Shown one piece after another: positions 21,380-21,412 of a stretch of DNA of 21,412 bases. Position 1 is the first letter of the stretch. The number at the start of each line of letters is the position of its first letter. A program made the position numbers and the translations under genes. The DNA is from Syntrophomonas sp. UBA1376 (GTDB taxonomy: Bacteria > Bacillota > Syntrophomonadia > Syntrophomonadales > Syntrophomonadaceae): assembly GCA_002305535.1 (NCBI GenBank), contig DBRE01000082.1, positions 1-21,412 of the forward strand, in the 5' to 3' direction. A model generated the notes under the pieces. It worked only from the letters and a program-made list of their open reading frames with translations, was not told where the DNA came from and ran no database searches.

Positions 21380-21412
21380 TTTCCTAAATAATTAAATAGC
21401 AGTTACTACTCC
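21380..21412 (-). other. Non-coding edge upstream of rpsJ
   Basis: All three minus-strand frames meet a stop here, so no upstream gene ends inside the window. The sequence is AT-rich with a TATTTAAT stretch that might be a -10 region whose -35 lies at or beyond the window edge. Nothing firmer can be said. Confidence 0.3.

Noticed and set aside
1..21412. CRISPR, prophage, defence island, tRNA or rRNA genes
   Set aside because: I saw no regularly spaced repeats, integrase, restriction or toxin genes, or cloverleaf sequence. The space is almost fully taken by recognised core genes.

Overview
The window is a bacterial ribosomal-protein super-operon read entirely on the minus strand, so gene order runs from high to low coordinates. 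The organism looks like an endospore-forming clostridial Firmicute, possibly near the Syntrophomonas/Desulfotomaculum-type lineages. The reasons are: Zn-type S14, a KOW-domain protein between map and infA, the order rplQ-ecfA1-ecfA2-ecfT-truA-rplM-rpsI-cwlD, a sporulation-type CwlD amidase, strong AGGAGG Shine-Dalgarno (SD) sites, and many GTG/TTG starts. The family placement is inference; no 16S gene is present.

Layout in transcription order. (1) 21412-20970: a leader with a long hairpin, then rpsJ. (2) 20969-16444: the rest of the S10 operon (rplC, rplD, rplW, rplB, rpsS, rplV, rpsC, rplP, rpmC; rpsQ follows at 16426). A 136-nt structured gap separates rpsJ from rplC. (3) 16126-10837: the spc operon (rplN, rplX, rplE, rpsZ, rpsH, rplF, rplR, rpsE, rpmD, rplO, secY). 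(4) 10823-5948: adk, map, a KOW-domain gene, infA, rpmJ, rpsM, rpsK, rpsD, rpoA, rplQ. (5) 5944-2683: the energizing module of an ECF vitamin/metal transporter (ecfA1, ecfA2, ecfT), then truA. (6) 2670-1658: a separate unit with its own sigma-A-like promoter, an L13-type leader, rplM, rpsI and a strong intrinsic terminator. (7) 1623-1: a 103-nt palindromic repeat element, cwlD, and the 5' part of a MEMO/LigB-family gene that runs off the window.

From rpsJ to truA most gaps are under 35 nt and several stop/start codons overlap (TAATG, TAGTG), with no obvious terminator before truA. This suggests one very long translationally coupled transcript carrying ribosome, secretion, nucleotide-kinase, methionine-aminopeptidase, RNA-polymerase and uptake-transporter functions. 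No gene-free stretch exceeds 300 bases.

The core genes are ordinary. The items most worth a second look are: the strongly asymmetric EcfA1/EcfA2 pair, in which every altered catalytic residue falls in one composite ATP site; two structured RNA regions flanking rpsJ; the perfect 33-bp inverted-repeat element upstream of cwlD; and the overlap of the rplM promoter with a 15-nt palindrome. I saw no CRISPR array, tRNA, rRNA, phage or defence system.
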